DNA from: Nitrospirota bacterium
GTDB lineage: Bacteria > Nitrospirota > Thermodesulfovibrionia > UBA6902 > JAJYJJ01
Length of the DNA stretch: 64,000 nucleotides
Assembly (NCBI GenBank): GCA_021789595.1
Contig: JAJYJJ010000011.1
Coordinates: 1-64,000 of the forward strand
Direction of reading: 5' to 3'
Shown here piece after piece: positions 25,868-34,266 of the stretch. A program made the position numbers and the translations under genes. A model generated the notes under the pieces. It saw only the letters and a list, made by a program, of their open reading frames with translations. It was not told the DNA's origin and made no database searches. Within the stretch, counting starts at the first letter, position 1. The number at the start of each line of letters is the position of its first letter.

Positions 25868-26886
25868 GAATTACTCCTTCCATTTAGTAGATATTGGATT
25901 ATCCCCGCTTCAAGGTAACGGGCTATATCCTCCCTATAGTTTGGATTGTTGAGTTTATATTCTTCTTCCTTGTTGCTGAGGCATGCCACCTCAACCAGTA
26001 TACCGGGCATATCAACGCCCAGAAGCACAAGGAAAGGAGCCCGCTTTACGCCAAAATCTAAGACATTCTTATTCAGCGTTTTCATATGCAGAAACAGATT
26101 CTTCTGAATCTGAGCCGCAAGGACCCTTGATTCCTGTAGTTTCAATGTATTGCCAATCTTCTGAATAACTTCATTGTAATCGCTCAGGCTGTATCTTGAC
26201 CCTTCGTTCTCCTTAGCAGCAAGTCTCAGTGTATTTTCGTCAGAAGAAGGTCCAAAATAGTATGTCTCGATAATATCTATCGGCTTTGCAGGGAGGTAAT
26301 TCACATGTATGGAAATGAAGATATCTGCCTTGCTTGAGTTTGCTATTTCTATTCTCCGTTTTAGAGACAGCGACTTATCCTTTTCCCTTGTCATGAGAAC
26401 ATTATACCGCATGTGTTCTTCAAGCCTCTCCTTAAGCCTCTGTGCTATATCTAATGTGATGTTCTTCTCCATCGTACCCAGTGTGCCTATTGCGCCAGGG
26501 TCATCTCCGCCATGCCCTGCATCTATGATAATGGTCTTTACCTCAAGACCAAACACCCTTTTTAAAGGCACTGCTGTTTCATTCAGCAAAGAGCTATAGT
26601 CCGAGGGGAATATCTCGTCTGGGTAATCTCCTGCATAATTTCTATGTTGAATGGTGGCGTTGATTACCGCATCGTTGCTGGAGACGAGGGGATTTAAATA
26701 GTCCGTATAACCAAAAGAAAACAGTAGCAGCATTACATAGAGAAACAACAAACGACCCTTTAAAAAAGGAAATCTGCTTGCTTTTGTAGCAGGCTTTTTG
26801 CCTATGACCCTCAGGTTTTCATCATACAGAGCTTTAAGGAGTGTCTGTCTTAGTTGTGTTTCTCTCCTAAGTAACTTCATCATCAA
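25864..26886 (-). CDS. N-acetylmuramoyl-L-alanine amidase (Amidase_3)
   Basis: The 340-residue protein has an N-terminal membrane anchor or signal (about 48-66: LLFLYVMLLLFSFGYTDYL) and a zinc amidase_3 domain (about 118-335). The zinc and active-site motifs are IIIDAGHGGDDPGA, the Glu in TMEKNITLDIA, ISIHVN and a late LVEVACLSN Glu. It would cleave the stem peptide from glycan in the periplasm, as AmiA/B/C do at division. A FGVKRAPFLVL insert matches the regulatory helix region. It is the first gene of the amidase-actin-SPOR operon. EnvC-FtsEX at 53-56 kb is a plausible activator. Confidence 0.9.
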   Translation of the reverse strand: MMMKLLRRETQLRQTLLKALYDENLRVIGKKPATKASRFPFLKGRLLFLYVMLLLFSFGYTDYLNPLVSSNDAVINATIQHRNYAGDYPDEIFPSDYSSLLNETAVPLKRVFGLEVKTIIIDAGHGGDDPGAIGTLGTMEKNITLDIAQRLKERLEEHMRYNVLMTREKDKSLSLKRRIEIANSSKADIFISIHVNYLPAKPIDIIETYYFGPSSDENTLRLAAKENEGSRYSLSDYNEVIQKIGNTLKLQESRVLAAQIQKNLFLHMKTLNKNVLDFGVKRAPFLVLLGVDMPGILVEVACLSNKEEEYKLNNPNYREDIARYLEAGIIQYLLNGRSNS

Positions 26887-27143
26887 CTAAAAATCACCGC
26901 TGTCAGGGCTTAAAAGGTTTCTTTTAAGAATAATCAGGCATCATCTCCTATTTGATAGCAGATTATCTCATAAAGCTAAAAGGATTTCAAGCCCTCGATT
27001 GATCTTGCAAGTCTAAAATTTTATCTTGACTTTTTTATTAAATGTAATAATATAGAAAGGGGAATAGAAGAATTTTTAGGTTTAAGACATATAAGGCATA
27101 AAGACACGCGATGGATTTTATTTAAGCTGTAAGGAGGAGAAGA
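26887..27143. other. Intergenic region upstream of two divergent operons
   Basis: This 257-base AT-rich gap separates the amidase operon from the pentaheme cytochrome gene. I see a promoter for the latter (listed separately) and no coding sequence. Confidence 0.5.
27026..27053 (+). promoter_or_regulatory. Promoter of the pentaheme cytochrome gene
   Basis: TTGACT and TAATAT are separated by 16 bases, giving a 5' leader of about 85 bases ending in AAGGAGGAG before the ATG. Confidence 0.5.
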
Positions 27144-27920
27144 ATGAAGAGGCTCTCTATCGTTATGGTGTCGGTGCTGTTTGTAATAGCCCTATCGCTA
27201 ATGGCCTATGCGGGAAGCATTGTTTATTCAAAGCATAATTTGAGCTACATCCTTACTGCCGCTCCACCGAATGGCATGGGAGGGACAGTGGGAGCACAGT
27301 CCTTTAACCAGTATAACCAGATCTGCGTTTATTGCCACACACCGCATAATAGCGTGCCTCTTTCTGCAGGCGGGGGTTATAACTATCTCTGGAACAGGTA
27401 TGCATCTACAACAACATATCAAGTCTATACCAGTAGCACATTGAATGCCACTGATGAACCAAGCACACTGTCATCAAGCGTATCAGGTATATGCATGAGC
27501 TGCCATGATGGGTCAATCGCAGTGGATATGGTTGTAAATACACCGCTGAACAACTGGAGCCCTGCACCTTATCATAGAAAGATGAGCACAGATACCTCCG
27601 ATATTAATAGTTGCTCATATTGTCATAATGGCTCCTTTGCAATTGACCTACGGAAATCCTTCCTCGGCACAGACTTAAGGAATGACCATCCAGTTGGTTT
27701 TACATATAATGCAGCCTTAGCCCTTAGCGATGGAGGCCTTGAAACTCCTGGAACAAACTCTATCACAGGGACTACCAATGGCACAGGTATAACTCTGCCG
27801 CTCTATAATCAAAGGCTTGAATGTCCCACCTGCCATAATGTCCATGATCCAACATTTACACCTTTTCTAAGGGCATCAAATGATTCGAGTCTCCTATGCT
27901 TTACATGCCATCTAAAATAA
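27144..27920 (+). CDS. Periplasmic pentaheme c-type cytochrome
   Basis: This 258-residue protein has a signal peptide (residues 1-23, ending MAYAG) and five CXXCH motifs (CVYCH, CMSCH, CSYCH, CPTCH, CFTCH), the last one six residues from the end. Spacing and the segments CVYCHTPHNS and CPTCHNVHDP resemble the doubled-CXXCH family. It would carry electrons in the periplasm. A strong ribosome site (AAGGAGG) and its own promoter are present. There is no partner gene adjacent. Confidence 0.88.
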   Translation: MKRLSIVMVSVLFVIALSLMAYAGSIVYSKHNLSYILTAAPPNGMGGTVGAQSFNQYNQICVYCHTPHNSVPLSAGGGYNYLWNRYASTTTYQVYTSSTLNATDEPSTLSSSVSGICMSCHDGSIAVDMVVNTPLNNWSPAPYHRKMSTDTSDINSCSYCHNGSFAIDLRKSFLGTDLRNDHPVGFTYNAALALSDGGLETPGTNSITGTTNGTGITLPLYNQRLECPTCHNVHDPTFTPFLRASNDSSLLCFTCHLK

Positions 27921-28128
27921 AAGCTCATGATAGATTAGGGTGAATGGGTTAGGAAATAGCCGAACAAGTCATCTTGCCATAGAGATGTAAATCAGCGCCA
28001 TAGCATCTTCGCTGCTTCCCATGTCATGACCTGGTATATATTCAACCCGTTCTTTAGGTTACTATGATAGCTAATGTAAAGGCATACAGTCTCTGATACA
28101 GCTTTGGTAGCTGAAGCTTGACGAATAC

Positions 28129-28158
28129 TTGAAAAAATAACAGAAAGGCTGTTATAAT
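28129..28158 (+). promoter_or_regulatory. Promoter of the thrS-infC operon
   Basis: TTGAAA and a consensus TATAAT are 18 bases apart, about 60 bases before the thrS ATG. Confidence 0.55.
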
Positions 28159-28188
28159 TCCATGCCGTAAAATGGAAAATCTATTTTT

Positions 28189-28205
28189 GGTCTTTTATAA
28201 AGACC
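28189..28205 (+). promoter_or_regulatory. Leader hairpin upstream of thrS
   Basis: GGTCTTT-TAT-AAAGACC is a 7-bp perfect hairpin ending 13 bases before the start codon. Its position suggests it could influence translation initiation of thrS, which in E. coli is autoregulated through leader structures; that role is inference. Confidence 0.4.
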
Positions 28206-28218
28206 TTATACAGAAGCT

Positions 28219-30000
28219 ATGACAAGTGCAACAAGGGATAAGGTGACATCAGAAGGAACTAAGATATTGCCATTTTCTTCAGGGGAAGGAAGAGAGATAT
28301 ACAGGCACAGTGCTGCCCATATAATGGCGCATGCACTAAAAAAGCTTTATCCTGATGTTAAACTCGCAATAGGCCCTGCTACTTCAGAGGGTTTTTATTA
28401 CGACTTTGATTATGATACCAACTTTACCCAGGATGAGCTCATAAGGATAGAGGAGAAGATGCGGGAGATAATCAAGGCAGACAATCCATTTATCCGCAAG
28501 GAACTTACAAGACAGGAGGCAATGGAGCTATTCAGGCATGCTGGAGAACCCTATAAGGTTGAGCTGCTTGATGAGATACAGGACGAGATAGTCTCGATAT
28601 ATCAAGAAGGCGATTTTGTTGATCTCTGCCGTGGGCCTCACCTGCCTTCGACAGGCAGGATAAAGGCATTCAAGCTTTTAAGTATTGCAGGTGCATACTG
28701 GCGCGGTGATGAAAGGAACAAGATGCTCCAGAGGATATATGGGACTGCCTTTGACAGCAAGGACGAACTAAATGAATACCTAAACTATCTGGAGGAGATA
28801 AAAAAGAGGGACCACAGAAGGCTCGGGAAAGAGCTTGATCTGTTTAGCATAAGCGATGATATAGGTCCTGGCCTTGTGCTCTGGCATCCGAGAGGCGCAA
28901 TTATAAGAAAGACCATTGAGGATTTCTGGAGGGATGAACACTACAAGGCAGGTTATCATCTATTGTTTACCCCCCATATTGCACGGCTTGACCTCTGGAA
29001 GAAGAGCGGCCACTGGGACTTCTACAGGGAAAACATGTATTCTCCAGTTGATGTAGAAGGTCAGGAATACGAGATAAAGCCGATGAATTGTCCATTTCAT
29101 ATACATATATATAAGAGTCATCTGAGGAGTTATAAGGAATTACCAATACGGTTTGCAGAACTCGGCACAGTTTACAGGTATGAGAGATCAGGTGTGCTTC
29201 ATGGACTTTTGAGGGTAAGGGGTTTTACACAGGACGATGCCCATATCTTCTGCAGGGAAGAGCAGATTGAGGATGAGATACAGAGGGTTCTGGATTTTAC
29301 CCTGTTCATTCTAAGGACATTCGGCTTTGATAGATATGACATATATCTTTCAACGAGGCCCGAAAAGTATGTGGGCACGCTGGACGGCTGGGAACGTGCC
29401 ACAAGTGCCCTAAAGCAGTCCCTTGAGGCAAAAGGGCTATTACATAATATAAAGCCAGGGGAAGGTGCCTTCTATGGGCCGAAGATTGATATAGAGATTA
29501 AGGATTCCATCAACAGGGCATGGCAGTGTAGCACTATACAGGTGGACTTCAGTATCCCTGAGAGGTTTGACATTACATATCGCGGCAGTGATGGGAAGGA
29601 ACACAGGCCCATAATGATACACAGGGCACTAATGGGCTCCCTTGAGAGATTCTTTGGTGTCCTGATAGAGCATTATTCCGGGTCATTTCCATTATGGCTT
29701 TCGCCTGTTCAGGCTGTTGTGTTCAGCATTGCTGAAAGACATGCGGGATATGTCTCCAGCGTTGCTATGAAACTCAGGGATGAAGGTTTAAGGGTAGAAC
29801 TGAATGTAGACAACGAAAAGATTGGTTATAAGGTCAGACAGGCAATAGCATCAAGGATTCCATATATACTTGTTGCTGGCGATAAGGAGGTAGAGGATAA
29901 TACTATAAATGTAAGAAGGCGGGATGGAACCAATCTTGGGGCATTATCCATCCAGGAAACAAGCAGCATCCTTATGGATGATCTGAAAAACAGGAGGTGA
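28219..30000 (+). CDS. thrS: Threonyl-tRNA synthetase, lacking the N-terminal TGS domain
   Basis: ThrRS charges tRNA-Thr. At 593 residues it is about 50 shorter than E. coli ThrRS (642). Only 25 or so residues precede the editing domain, which starts at RHSAAHIMAH (His30 and His34) and keeps CRGPHLPSTG, so the TGS domain is missing. The class II core follows (motif 2 region YRYERSGVLHGL; KPMNCPFHIHIYKS), then the anticodon-binding domain. The gene begins the thrS-infC-rpmI-rplT-pheS-pheT operon. It overlaps the infC ribosome binding site at its stop. Confidence 0.94.
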   Translation: MTSATRDKVTSEGTKILPFSSGEGREIYRHSAAHIMAHALKKLYPDVKLAIGPATSEGFYYDFDYDTNFTQDELIRIEEKMREIIKADNPFIRKELTRQEAMELFRHAGEPYKVELLDEIQDEIVSIYQEGDFVDLCRGPHLPSTGRIKAFKLLSIAGAYWRGDERNKMLQRIYGTAFDSKDELNEYLNYLEEIKKRDHRRLGKELDLFSISDDIGPGLVLWHPRGAIIRKTIEDFWRDEHYKAGYHLLFTPHIARLDLWKKSGHWDFYRENMYSPVDVEGQEYEIKPMNCPFHIHIYKSHLRSYKELPIRFAELGTVYRYERSGVLHGLLRVRGFTQDDAHIFCREEQIEDEIQRVLDFTLFILRTFGFDRYDIYLSTRPEKYVGTLDGWERATSALKQSLEAKGLLHNIKPGEGAFYGPKIDIEIKDSINRAWQCSTIQVDFSIPERFDITYRGSDGKEHRPIMIHRALMGSLERFFGVLIEHYSGSFPLWLSPVQAVVFSIAERHAGYVSSVAMKLRDEGLRVELNVDNEKIGYKVRQAIASRIPYILVAGDKEVEDNTINVRRRDGTNLGALSIQETSSILMDDLKNRR

Positions 30001-30004
30001 TAGC

Positions 30005-30508
30005 ATAAGTAAAGAGGCAAGAATCAACGAAGAAATAAGGACAAAAGAAGTAAGACTTATAGACCCGGAAGGTAAACAGTTAGGGGTAGTTCCTATAAGG
30101 GAGGCATTGAGGATAGCAGAAGAACATGGTCTTGACCTTGTTGAGGTTGCGCCGCTTGCAAACCCTCCGGTCTGTAAGATAATGGACTTTGGAAAATACA
30201 GGTATCAACTTAGTAAAAAGACGGCAAAACACAAGGTCACCGAGGTTAAAGAGATAAAGGTAAGGCCTCAGATAGATGAACACGATCTTGATTTGAAGAT
30301 ACGAACCATCGAGCGATTTTTAAAGGATGGAAACAAGGCTAAGGTTACCATGATGTTTAGAGGCAGAGAGATAGTCCATTCGGCACTTTCAAGGAAGGTC
30401 TTTGAAAGGATAACAGATGCCCTTTTGGGAAAGGTTAATATAGAGCAAATGCCGAAACTTGAAGGTCACCATATGACAATGGTCCTTGCGCCAAAAACAA
30501 GCAAATAG
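30005..30508 (+). CDS. infC: Translation initiation factor IF-3, AUA start
   Basis: IF-3 polices start-codon choice on the 30S subunit. The ORF track begins at an internal ATG (30107), but homology begins earlier with SKEARINEEIRTKEVRLID. AGGAGG (29992-29997) lies seven bases before an in-frame ATA at 30005, with no ATG, GTG or TTG nearby. This gives 167 residues with both IF-3 domains (VAPLANPPVCKIMDFGKYRY; MFRGREI). Non-canonical AUU/AUA-type starts in infC are the known basis of IF-3 autoregulation. It is embedded between thrS and rpmI, as in most bacteria. Confidence 0.92.
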   Translation: MSKEARINEEIRTKEVRLIDPEGKQLGVVPIREALRIAEEHGLDLVEVAPLANPPVCKIMDFGKYRYQLSKKTAKHKVTEVKEIKVRPQIDEHDLDLKIRTIERFLKDGNKAKVTMMFRGREIVHSALSRKVFERITDALLGKVNIEQMPKLEGHHMTMVLAPKTSK

Positions 30509-30551
30509 TCTAAGGCCAGTAAATACTCTAAGGATTGAACAGGAGGTATAA

Positions 30552-30749
30552 GTGCCAAAACTAAAAACACACAGAGGGGCTGCCAAGCGGTTCAAGATTA
30601 CCGGGACAGGAAAGGTCAGGAGGAGAAAGGCATACAAGAGTCATCTCCTCACCGGCAAGCCTGCAAAAAGGATGAGACGGTTAAGGTCAGGCGATACTGT
30701 TAATGATGCAAATAAGGACGCCATAAAAAAACTATTACCATATGCATAA
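30552..30749 (+). CDS. rpmI: Ribosomal protein bL35
   Basis: This 65-residue basic protein starts at GTG after AGGAGG and begins [20 protein letters not shown], the bL35 signature, with [15 protein letters not shown] following. It is a large-subunit protein in the canonical infC-rpmI-rplT arrangement. Confidence 0.96.
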   Translation: MPKLKTHRGAAKRFKITGTGKVRRRKAYKSHLLTGKPAKRMRRLRSGDTVNDANKDAIKKLLPYA

Positions 30750-30758
30750 AAAATGATC

Positions 30759-30785
30759 CCCTAAAAAATCAGAGGGTTTTTAGGG
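30759..30785 (+). promoter_or_regulatory. Hairpin between rpmI and rplT
   Basis: CCCTAAAAA and TTTTTAGGG form a 9-bp perfect stem with a 9-base loop, ending 17 bases before the rplT start. L20 autoregulates this operon in several bacteria by binding leader structures, so this hairpin is a candidate control element. It lacks a terminal U-run, so it is unlikely to be a terminator. Confidence 0.45.
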
Positions 30786-30802
30786 TGGAAAGAGGTGAGA
30801 TA

Positions 30803-31162
30803 ATGCCAAGAGCAAAAGGTGGATTCAAGACAAGAAGGAGAAGGAAAAAGATTCTTAAGATGGCAAAGGGCTACTATGGCGGCAAAAGTCGCCTCTACAG
30901 GATTGCCACAGAAGCTGTTGACAGGGCATTGCTCTATGCCTATAGAGACAGGAGGAATAAGAAAAGGGAGTTCAGGTCATTATGGATTATCAGGATAAAT
31001 GCGGCTGTTAGAGCATTCGGCATGAGCTATAGCCAGTTTATGGCTGGCATAAAGAAGTCCAATATTGCGCTGAACAGAAAGGCCATTGCCGATATAGCAG
31101 TTAATGACCAGAAGGCGTTTTCAGACCTCATGGATACGGTGAAGAAGGCTGTAAATCAGTAG
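30803..31162 (+). CDS. rplT: Ribosomal protein bL20
   Basis: The ORF track begins at a GTG at 30785, but the standard N-terminus [16 protein letters not shown] starts at the ATG at 30803 with AGAGGTGAG upstream. The result is a 119-residue protein of normal length. bL20 is needed for 50S assembly and is a translational regulator of its own operon in well-studied bacteria. pheS starts immediately after the stop codon. Confidence 0.96.
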   Translation: MPRAKGGFKTRRRRKKILKMAKGYYGGKSRLYRIATEAVDRALLYAYRDRRNKKREFRSLWIIRINAAVRAFGMSYSQFMAGIKKSNIALNRKAIADIAVNDQKAFSDLMDTVKKAVNQ

Positions 31163-32179
31163 ATGCATGAAGAACTACTCAGGCTGAAGGAAGAGGCATT
31201 AAAGGATATAGCTGAGGCAGAAGAACTAAAGAGCCTTCAGGATATAAGGGTAAGATATTTAGGTAAAAAAGGTCTTGTTACAGAAAAACTTAAGGGCATT
31301 GCAGGACTTTCAAAACAGGAGAGGCCTGAATTTGGAAGGGTTCTTAATGAAATCAAGGCATTAATCGAGTCATCCATATCCAGAAAAGAAGACATCCTCA
31401 AGGCTGCTGACAAGCAGAGGATGCTCAGGTCTGAGGCAGTTGACATAAGCCTGCCTGGGTACTTTACTACCATTGGCAGGGAGCATCCCATAAGCAAGAT
31501 CCTCTCTGAGATTACCCAAGTCTTTACATCCCTTGGTTTTACAGTGGAGGAAGGCCCTGAGGTGGAATCTGATTATTACAATTTTGAGGCACTTAATATA
31601 CCAAAAGACCATCCTGCAAGGGATATGCAGGATACCTTTTACATATCAGATGACATATTGCTCAGGACCCATACATCCCCTGTCCAGGTCAGGGTTATGG
31701 AAAGGCAGAGACCTCCGTTACGTGTTATAGCCCCTGGGAAGGTCTATAGATGCGATTCTGACATCACACATACTCCGATGTTCCATCAGGTCGAGGGCTT
31801 TATGGTGGACACTGATATCCGTTTCAGCGACCTTAAAGGCATCCTTGAGCTTTTTATACATGCCATGTTTGGGCCAGAGACCTCTATACGGTTTCGACCA
31901 AGTTTTTTCCCCTTTACAGAGCCAAGCGCTGAGATTGACATAGGATGTGTGTTATGTTTTGGTGCAGGATGCAAGGTCTGTAAGGACACGGGCTGGCTTG
32001 AGATACTTGGTGCAGGCATGATAAATCCACGGGTTTTTGAGATGGTTCATTACGACCCTGAGATATACACAGGTTTTGCCTTTGGCATGGGTGTTGAGAG
32101 GATAACAATGCTTAAATATGGCATTGATGATATAAGGCTCTTTTTTGAAAACGACATACGGTTCCTGGAGCAGTTCTGA
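31163..32179 (+). CDS. pheS: Phenylalanyl-tRNA synthetase alpha subunit
   Basis: PheS carries the catalytic core of the alpha2beta2 enzyme. The 338-residue protein has an N-terminal coiled-coil region, class II motif 2 (FHQVEGFMVD) and motif 3 (GFAFGMGVERITML). It also shows DTFYISDDILLRTHTSPVQ. It is full length. The ATG follows the rplT stop directly, and the stop shares one base with the pheT ATG (TGATG), indicating translational coupling. Confidence 0.96.
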   Translation: MHEELLRLKEEALKDIAEAEELKSLQDIRVRYLGKKGLVTEKLKGIAGLSKQERPEFGRVLNEIKALIESSISRKEDILKAADKQRMLRSEAVDISLPGYFTTIGREHPISKILSEITQVFTSLGFTVEEGPEVESDYYNFEALNIPKDHPARDMQDTFYISDDILLRTHTSPVQVRVMERQRPPLRVIAPGKVYRCDSDITHTPMFHQVEGFMVDTDIRFSDLKGILELFIHAMFGPETSIRFRPSFFPFTEPSAEIDIGCVLCFGAGCKVCKDTGWLEILGAGMINPRVFEMVHYDPEIYTGFAFGMGVERITMLKYGIDDIRLFFENDIRFLEQF

Positions 32180-34266
32180 TGAGGGCGTCTTTCATCTGGC
32201 TCAAGGAATTCGTATACCTTGACAGGGATGTCAAAGAGGTTGCGCATGCACTTACCATGACAGGCCTTGAGGTGGAGGGCATTGACGATATAGATGGCGA
32301 CAGTATCCTTGAGATTAATGTAACGCCGAACAGGCCTGATTGCCTGAGTATCCTCGGCATTGCAAGAGAGCTTTCAGCCATATACGAAATCCCGCTTAAT
32401 CTTAAAACTCATGCAATTAATGAGGTCAAGGGAAAACTCCCTGATATAAGAATACTGCAACCTGAGTTGTGCCAGAGGTATGCGTGCAGGCCAATACTTG
32501 ATGTCAATGTACAACCCTCTCCCCTGTGGATGCAGAAAAGGCTTGAGGCACATGGCTTCAGACCAATAAATAACATCGTAGATGTAACAAACTATGTCCT
32601 TATTGAGATGGGACATCCTTTGCATGCCTTTGACTACGACAGGATAAAAGGCAATGAGCTACTGGTTGGAAGGCTGAAGCACAAAGACAATTTTTTAACA
32701 CTTGATGGCATTGAAAGAGAGATATCGCCTGATATGTTACTTATAATGGACAGGGAAAGACCTATTGCAATTGCAGGTGTCATGGGCGGGGAAAATACTG
32801 AGGTTACATCTGATACGCGCAATATCCTCCTTGAATCAGCGTATTTCTCACCTTCATCCGTAAGAAGGACTTCAAGGGCTCTTAATCTGAGGACAGATGC
32901 ATCCTACAGGTTTGAAAGAGGAACCGACATAGAAGGCCTTGTAATGGCATTAAACAGGGCTGCACAACTTATATCTGAGCTTGCAGGCGGCAGTGTCCTT
33001 GAAAAGATTGATGTATATCCTGATGTCTATATATATCAGACAATAGATCTCTCAACCAAGAAATTAAACAGTGTCCTTGGAACAGGACTTAGAACCGATT
33101 ATATTGCAGATACCCTGAAGAGATTGAATCTGACGATTGAAGGAGTAGGGGAGGACATGAAGGTTACTCCCCCTACCTACAGGAGGGATATTAGGCGTGA
33201 TATAGACCTGATTGAAGAGGTTGCAAGGCTTTATGGTTATGACAGGATTCTGACCACACTGCCTGCTGGTAGAATGCTGCCGTTGAAAAGCAGCGAAAGG
33301 GCAATTGTCCAAAGGATAAAAGATATCGTGAGGGGCTGTGGTTATACAGAGGTAATAAACTATAGCTTTCTCGATCCTGTTTCGCTGGATACGCTGCATT
33401 TACCCGAAGCGGATAGGAGGATGCGGCTGATAAGGATATTAAATCCCCTGAGAAAGGAAGAGGAGGCTCTGCGGACAACACTTGTGCCGGCACTGATAGA
33501 TAATCTTATTCTTAATATCCGAAGGGCACAAAAGGATATAAGGCTGTTTGAGGTCTCCAAGGTCTTTTTCTCAACGAAGGATGAAATGTCAACTGGCTCT
33601 CCAAAGAATCTTTCACCTTCGGGGGTCAAGGAGGTTTTGACATTAGCAGGCATCCTCTTTAAGGGTGAACAACATCTCCTGTGGAAAAACAATGTGGGTG
33701 AGTTTTTTAGGCTGAAGGGCTGTATTGAGTCTATTTTCTTTGACCTGAAGATAACAGATTACTCATTCCAGACCGTATCGGGGAACCATGTAGAGCCGTT
33801 TCTCCACCCTAATAAATCTGCAAGGGTTGCTGTTGCTGGAGAGTTCATCGGTTATCTTGGAATACTCCATCCTGACATTGAAGAGTCTATGGGGGTAGAT
33901 GGTGAAATAGCAATCTTTGAGATAGATATGGATAGGCTTACTGCCCTTTGTCCAAAACAGATAAAATACAGGGCAATCCCAAGGTATCCGTCGGTTGATA
34001 GAGACGTGGCTGTTGTTGTGGATGATACCCTGCCAGCCATTGAGATTGAAAAGGCCATAAGGGCGTTTCCCGCAAGCATTATTGAATCTGTGAGGCTCTT
34101 CGATGTATACAAGGGTGCTAACATACTGGAAGGTAAAAAGAGTCTTGCATTCTCCATATGCTACAGGGCAGATAACAGAACACTTACTGCAGAGGAGGTA
34201 GATGACCTGCATATGAAGATAGCAGGATACTTAAAAAAGACCTTTGGTGCATGGTTAAGGTCTTAG
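32179..34266 (+). CDS. pheT: Phenylalanyl-tRNA synthetase beta subunit lacking the tRNA-binding OB domain
   Basis: This 695-residue beta subunit is about 100 residues shorter than the E. coli one (795). The N-terminus runs straight from FIWLKEFVYLDRDVKEV..LTMTGLEVEGID into LEINVTPNRPDCLSILG. The EMAPII-like OB domain that normally separates these blocks (HPNADKLRVC-type motifs) is absent. The B3/B4 editing domain, B5 (TPPTYRRDI) and the C-terminal anticodon-binding domain (RYPSVDRDVAVVVDD) are present. The frame is intact, so this is a natural domain loss. Its end overlaps the convergent cNMP-binding gene by 12 bases. Confidence 0.94.
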   Translation: MRASFIWLKEFVYLDRDVKEVAHALTMTGLEVEGIDDIDGDSILEINVTPNRPDCLSILGIARELSAIYEIPLNLKTHAINEVKGKLPDIRILQPELCQRYACRPILDVNVQPSPLWMQKRLEAHGFRPINNIVDVTNYVLIEMGHPLHAFDYDRIKGNELLVGRLKHKDNFLTLDGIEREISPDMLLIMDRERPIAIAGVMGGENTEVTSDTRNILLESAYFSPSSVRRTSRALNLRTDASYRFERGTDIEGLVMALNRAAQLISELAGGSVLEKIDVYPDVYIYQTIDLSTKKLNSVLGTGLRTDYIADTLKRLNLTIEGVGEDMKVTPPTYRRDIRRDIDLIEEVARLYGYDRILTTLPAGRMLPLKSSERAIVQRIKDIVRGCGYTEVINYSFLDPVSLDTLHLPEADRRMRLIRILNPLRKEEEALRTTLVPALIDNLILNIRRAQKDIRLFEVSKVFFSTKDEMSTGSPKNLSPSGVKEVLTLAGILFKGEQHLLWKNNVGEFFRLKGCIESIFFDLKITDYSFQTVSGNHVEPFLHPNKSARVAVAGEFIGYLGILHPDIEESMGVDGEIAIFEIDMDRLTALCPKQIKYRAIPRYPSVDRDVAVVVDDTLPAIEIEKAIRAFPASIIESVRLFDVYKGANILEGKKSLAFSICYRADNRTLTAEEVDDLHMKIAGYLKKTFGAWLRS

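Larger units (their letters stand above)
27921..28218. other. Non-coding gap before thrS
   Basis: I see no gene in these 298 bases. Near the right end are a promoter and a short hairpin in the thrS leader (both listed). No T-box or riboswitch consensus is recognisable. Confidence 0.45.

Noticed and set aside
27921-28218. T-box or other riboswitch upstream of thrS
   Set aside because: No T-box TGGNACCGCG core or specifier-like layout could be found.
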